Position numbers and translations under genes: made by a program. DNA of 8,415 nucleotides from Geminicoccaceae bacterium (GTDB taxonomy: Bacteria > Pseudomonadota > Alphaproteobacteria > Geminicoccales > Geminicoccaceae), in the NCBI GenBank assembly GCA_030824835.1, contig JAPJRA010000129.1, positions 1 through 8,415 on the forward strand, read 5' to 3'. Positions 6,501 through 8,415 of the stretch are shown piece by piece (position 1 is the stretch's first letter; each line of letters begins with the position of its first letter). The notes beneath the pieces are model-generated. The model was not told the DNA's origin and ran no database searches. It saw only the letters and a program-made list of their open reading frames with translations.

Positions 6501-8404
6501 TCGTTGGCCGCGACCTCGACCACCGCCTCCACACGCACGTCGTCCCGATCGTTGGAAAGGCGAAGGGACGTGGGGCTCGGCTGCTCGACGCTGAAGCTGC
6601 TGCCGGCATGGCGGCGGGGCTGCCATCCCAGGGACCAGGCCATGCCAGGGGTCTGCTCGGGGCCACTCAACTCGCGGAAGTAGAAGAACTTGCCGGTGAG
6701 CTGGAGCCGATCGTTCGAGCGGCGCGTCAGGTCGAGTTCCGGGCTCCGATGCCCGATGCGCAGGGTGCGGCTGAAGCTGCGGCCGTCGGCCGACATTTCC
6801 AGCGTGTAGCTGCCGTTGCTGATCTGGAATCGACGCTCTGGCGTCCATGGCAATGTCGGGGATATCGCTGGTGCCGACGTATTGCTGGCGCCACGCGTCC
6901 GCCAGCGCACCACCATGGCCACGAGCAAGGCCACGCCGGCGCACAGAGCATAGCCGAACAGGACGGTCGTCACCGGCGGCAGCAGGCCGGGCGCCGACGC
7001 CGACTGCAATCGCTCGGCCTCGCCCCAGACGTAGTCCCACTCGGTGCCGCGCGGGATGTAGAACGGGATCAGCAGCGGGGCCCATGTCCCGAACCGGCGC
7101 AGCGCGTCCGGTACCACGCGCGCACGGCCGCCATGGCCGATCCACCGTGCCGCCCGCTCGTCGCCGAGATCGCCGCCGATGAACGAGAGGTTCACCAACG
7201 TGGCGACGCGCAGGCCCATATGGTCGAACCAGATCAGTACCCGGAACCAGTCATAGGCCAGCAGGCCGAGGAAGACCTGCAAGCTCCAGGTGCGAAAGGC
7301 CTCCGGGGAGAGCCACCAGGCCTGCGCCGTGGCGACGGCGGTACGGACGGCACCATCCTGATTGTACCAGGTCGGGTCCGGCGCCATGCGCAAGAACGAG
7401 TAGATCACTGGCGCCATCCACAGGCCCCAGCGAAGAACCCGGATCGCCTGCTCCACTAGGCCCACAAGTCCGGCAATGCTGAGCAGGTTTCGAACCGGCC
7501 CCAGGCTCCGCTGCAGCAAGGCGGTCAGCAGCACAAGGTTGATGCTGAACAACGGCGCTGCCAACGACCAGTTGATCACGCCGGACAGGGATTCGTTGTA
7601 CAGCAGACGGACGCCGCCTTCGGCGGGACCCAGGCTCAGCGCGCCCCATTTGCTGAACAGCGGATAGATGACGTAGTCCGGCGCCGGCGTGTGCACGACG
7701 GCGTAGGCGGCGAACTTGGCGGTGATCACGCCTACCTGGGCCGTATCGAGATACCAGGCGACGGCGCCGCCCACGATCCCGCCCAGGATCGCCCCCAACA
7801 CATAGACTCGCCAGCTCTGCAGAAGCCGACGGTCGCCGTCGCGGATCGCGGCGAGGTCGCGCAACACATCGATGCCCGCATAGGCCAGACCGCCGACCGC
7901 GACGCCAAACAGAAAGCGGACGCCGGGCTGCTCCGCCGACAGGTCGAGCGACATCGCGATGCCGGCTCCGAGGCCCACGAGGAGCCCCCGCCAGTAGCTG
8001 AGCGGTTGTGCCGCATTCATCCGAAGCCGGCTGATGAAAGGAGCGCTGCCGTCGAAGCTCTCGATGATCGTCTGGCCCAACGGGAACAGCAGCGCTCCCA
8101 GAACGGCCGCCGACACGGGTGGCGCCGAAGCGAGCAAGGTCATGGCGGTCGGGCTGTAGACCACCGTGGCCGCCACATGGACCAACAGCATGAAGACGGC
8201 GCTGTAGACGGCCCCCTTGGTCGCTCCCTCGCGCCAGTGGCGAAGGCAGGCGTCGCCGGTCGGCCGTCGGCCCCGGATCGCGTCGAGAGCCACGCCGGTG
8301 AGCATAAACGTCTGCGCCCAGAGCCCGGCCAGGGCGATCGCCGCCATCGCGGGCACGGCCGGGAGCTGGAAAATCGACGGGAGTGCCGCCATGGCCTTCG
8401 CCAC
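3584..8404 (-). CDS. polytopic membrane protein with a GH94 (cyclic beta-1,2-glucan synthase-like) phosphorylase module
   Basis: At least 1606 residues. The first available start is GTG at 8404, but the frame stays open to the window edge, so the true start may lie outside. Residues 1 to about 505 hold roughly ten to twelve hydrophobic membrane segments with no recognised domain. Two tandem beta-supersandwich domains follow (about 520-830 and 845-1130), then an (alpha/alpha)6 GH94 barrel (about 1140-1560) and a short C-terminal tail. GH94 landmarks are AGNAQQNALTPF in the second sandwich, GFRDQLQD at 1181-1188, GDWNDG at 1319-1324 (contains the family's general-acid Asp), ENGGQYSH at 1461-1468 and WYTG at 1546-1549. 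Arg1183, His1468 and Thr1548-Gly1549 fit the phosphate-binding residues known in chitobiose phosphorylase, so phosphorolysis or synthesis of a beta-glucan is plausible. The arrangement resembles the C-terminal half of NdvB-type synthases, but no GT84 transferase or glycoamylase domain is visible. Substrate, linkage and the side of the membrane are unknown. Confidence 0.92.
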   Translation of the reverse strand: MAKAMAALPSIFQLPAVPAMAAIALAGLWAQTFMLTGVALDAIRGRRPTGDACLRHWREGATKGAVYSAVFMLLVHVAATVVYSPTAMTLLASAPPVSAAVLGALLFPLGQTIIESFDGSAPFISRLRMNAAQPLSYWRGLLVGLGAGIAMSLDLSAEQPGVRFLFGVAVGGLAYAGIDVLRDLAAIRDGDRRLLQSWRVYVLGAILGGIVGGAVAWYLDTAQVGVITAKFAAYAVVHTPAPDYVIYPLFSKWGALSLGPAEGGVRLLYNESLSGVINWSLAAPLFSINLVLLTALLQRSLGPVRNLLSIAGLVGLVEQAIRVLRWGLWMAPVIYSFLRMAPDPTWYNQDGAVRTAVATAQAWWLSPEAFRTWSLQVFLGLLAYDWFRVLIWFDHMGLRVATLVNLSFIGGDLGDERAARWIGHGGRARVVPDALRRFGTWAPLLIPFYIPRGTEWDYVWGEAERLQSASAPGLLPPVTTVLFGYALCAGVALLVAMVVRWRTRGASNTSAPAISPTLPWTPERRFQISNGSYTLEMSADGRSFSRTLRIGHRSPELDLTRRSNDRLQLTGKFFYFRELSGPEQTPGMAWSLGWQPRRHAGSSFSVEQPSPTSLRLSNDRDDVRVEAVVEVAANEPLETWSIRLHNDSDIQRTIELTTYQELAIAGWDGYRRTPSYHALHVGTCFVRALGAIIARNRLIKPAHGPNGGYPFAREVAFHAVGAMSRAGVRLVGYQDARPCFIGEGTLADPAALATGRLRDVADEGLLYSFDPIASLQVVVELPPRGTVELKVVDGYAADETVAAVRIAHHLGISPPEPAQLATTFARTRMLDSSLRSPTAPALPHHFTADGTELVITGTTPRPWAHVMANPLGHGAVLHNDGEIFSFAGNAQQNALTPFALDTVPAQIPGTALYVVDLDTGRIDTPTLIPQRRADAVHEVVYGRGYATFRARRDPVELELTAFIPPDQPAEIRLLTIRNLGAAPKRFRVVPYYELALAELAQDTVGRLQVRTDTGRGAYYFANPANDFKHGWAFVATTLRVLHQEHVRDRFVGGPNRDLSRPYLVEHGVGDAAAGDAGRRIASFVGEIEVPAGGEAQVAVVLGQVAELHQAEAMAERYASLEVALNALADTKRYWAETLGDLRIETNQPAFDRLVNDWLPYQLFTARLWGRCGPNQRGGAFGFRDQLQDVLPLFLLQPDLARRQILLHARQQFIEGDVLQWWHPGPEGGTGLGSRNRASDPHLWLPYLVARYVAQTGDRAILDEPIPFLEGRPIPTGAEGINFVPRPSRDSASLLEHCRRAIAFTLSRIGPSGLPLIGSGDWNDGLSHAGEGAGGESVWLGFFLHDVLRRFAALPEIDAKSAARYRARAEALRTRLDGMWHEDRYPRLVASNGDAVSWFDALMGAWPVLAGAVDLERGRRAVENALDGLERPHVVLLLTPWFGEHSPRVPGRIADYPPGVRENGGQYSHGSSWLVDALVELHEMAREAGDERLAGELHARAFDVWSRISPIDKTDSELLDVYGLPPHQQPADVYYGPGYENRGGWSWYTGAAARMLSAAYAMLGLKLVDGTLTVAPNAFDANGQLHLRRVVHRGQPVEIAEQKVPTA

Positions 8405-8415
8405 TGGCGCGAGGG

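Noticed and set aside
4850..7459. Long plus-strand frames (375 and 361 residues) opposite the GH94 gene
   Set aside because: Both lie fully inside the GH94 coding region and lack recognisable domains; they are antisense shadows.
1..8415. CRISPR arrays, tRNA or rRNA genes, transposases, attachment sites
   Set aside because: No regularly spaced repeats, tRNA-like cloverleaf, transposase motif or flanking terminal repeats were seen on either strand.

Overview
The window comes from a high-GC bacterium, probably a proteobacterium. The evidence is the strong G/C bias at third codon positions, the tightly packed bacterial operons, and the families present: a BPD_transp_2 sugar permease, a classical SDR dehydrogenase, and a membrane-linked GH94 protein resembling the C-terminal half of cyclic beta-1,2-glucan synthases. 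No lineage marker is present, so taxonomy below phylum level would be a guess.

Left part, plus strand (1-1895): the end of what looks like a carbohydrate uptake and catabolism operon. A possible C-terminal tail of an upstream gene ends at 84. It is followed by an RbsC/AraH-type ABC permease (103-1101) and an SDR-family dehydrogenase (1101-1895) whose start codon overlaps the permease stop (TGATG). The natural reading is import of a sugar or polyol followed by NAD-dependent oxidation. The substrate cannot be named.

Right part, minus strand (8415 down to 1949): a very large gene (8404 to 3584, open to the window edge). It encodes a polytopic membrane domain of about 500 residues, two tandem beta-supersandwich domains and a GH94 catalytic barrel with its acid and phosphate-binding motifs intact. 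It shows no GT84 glucosyltransferase domain in the visible part. An AT-rich intergenic stretch (3336-3583) follows, then three unrecognised genes in the same direction: a 75-aa basic protein, an 85-aa helical protein with a Cys-bearing tail, and an exported protein of about 260 aa with an outer-membrane-like C-terminal ending. The 85-aa gene and the exported protein appear to overlap as TTGA, and an RNA hairpin lies between the two small genes. This trio faces the SDR gene tail-to-tail, with 53 bases between the stops.

The most unusual items are the architecture of the GH94 protein and the uncharacterised three-gene group downstream. Whether those genes work with the GH94 protein is open: orientation suggests it, but the 248-base AT-rich gap may hold a separate promoter. 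No CRISPR, tRNA, rRNA, insertion sequence or phage feature was seen.
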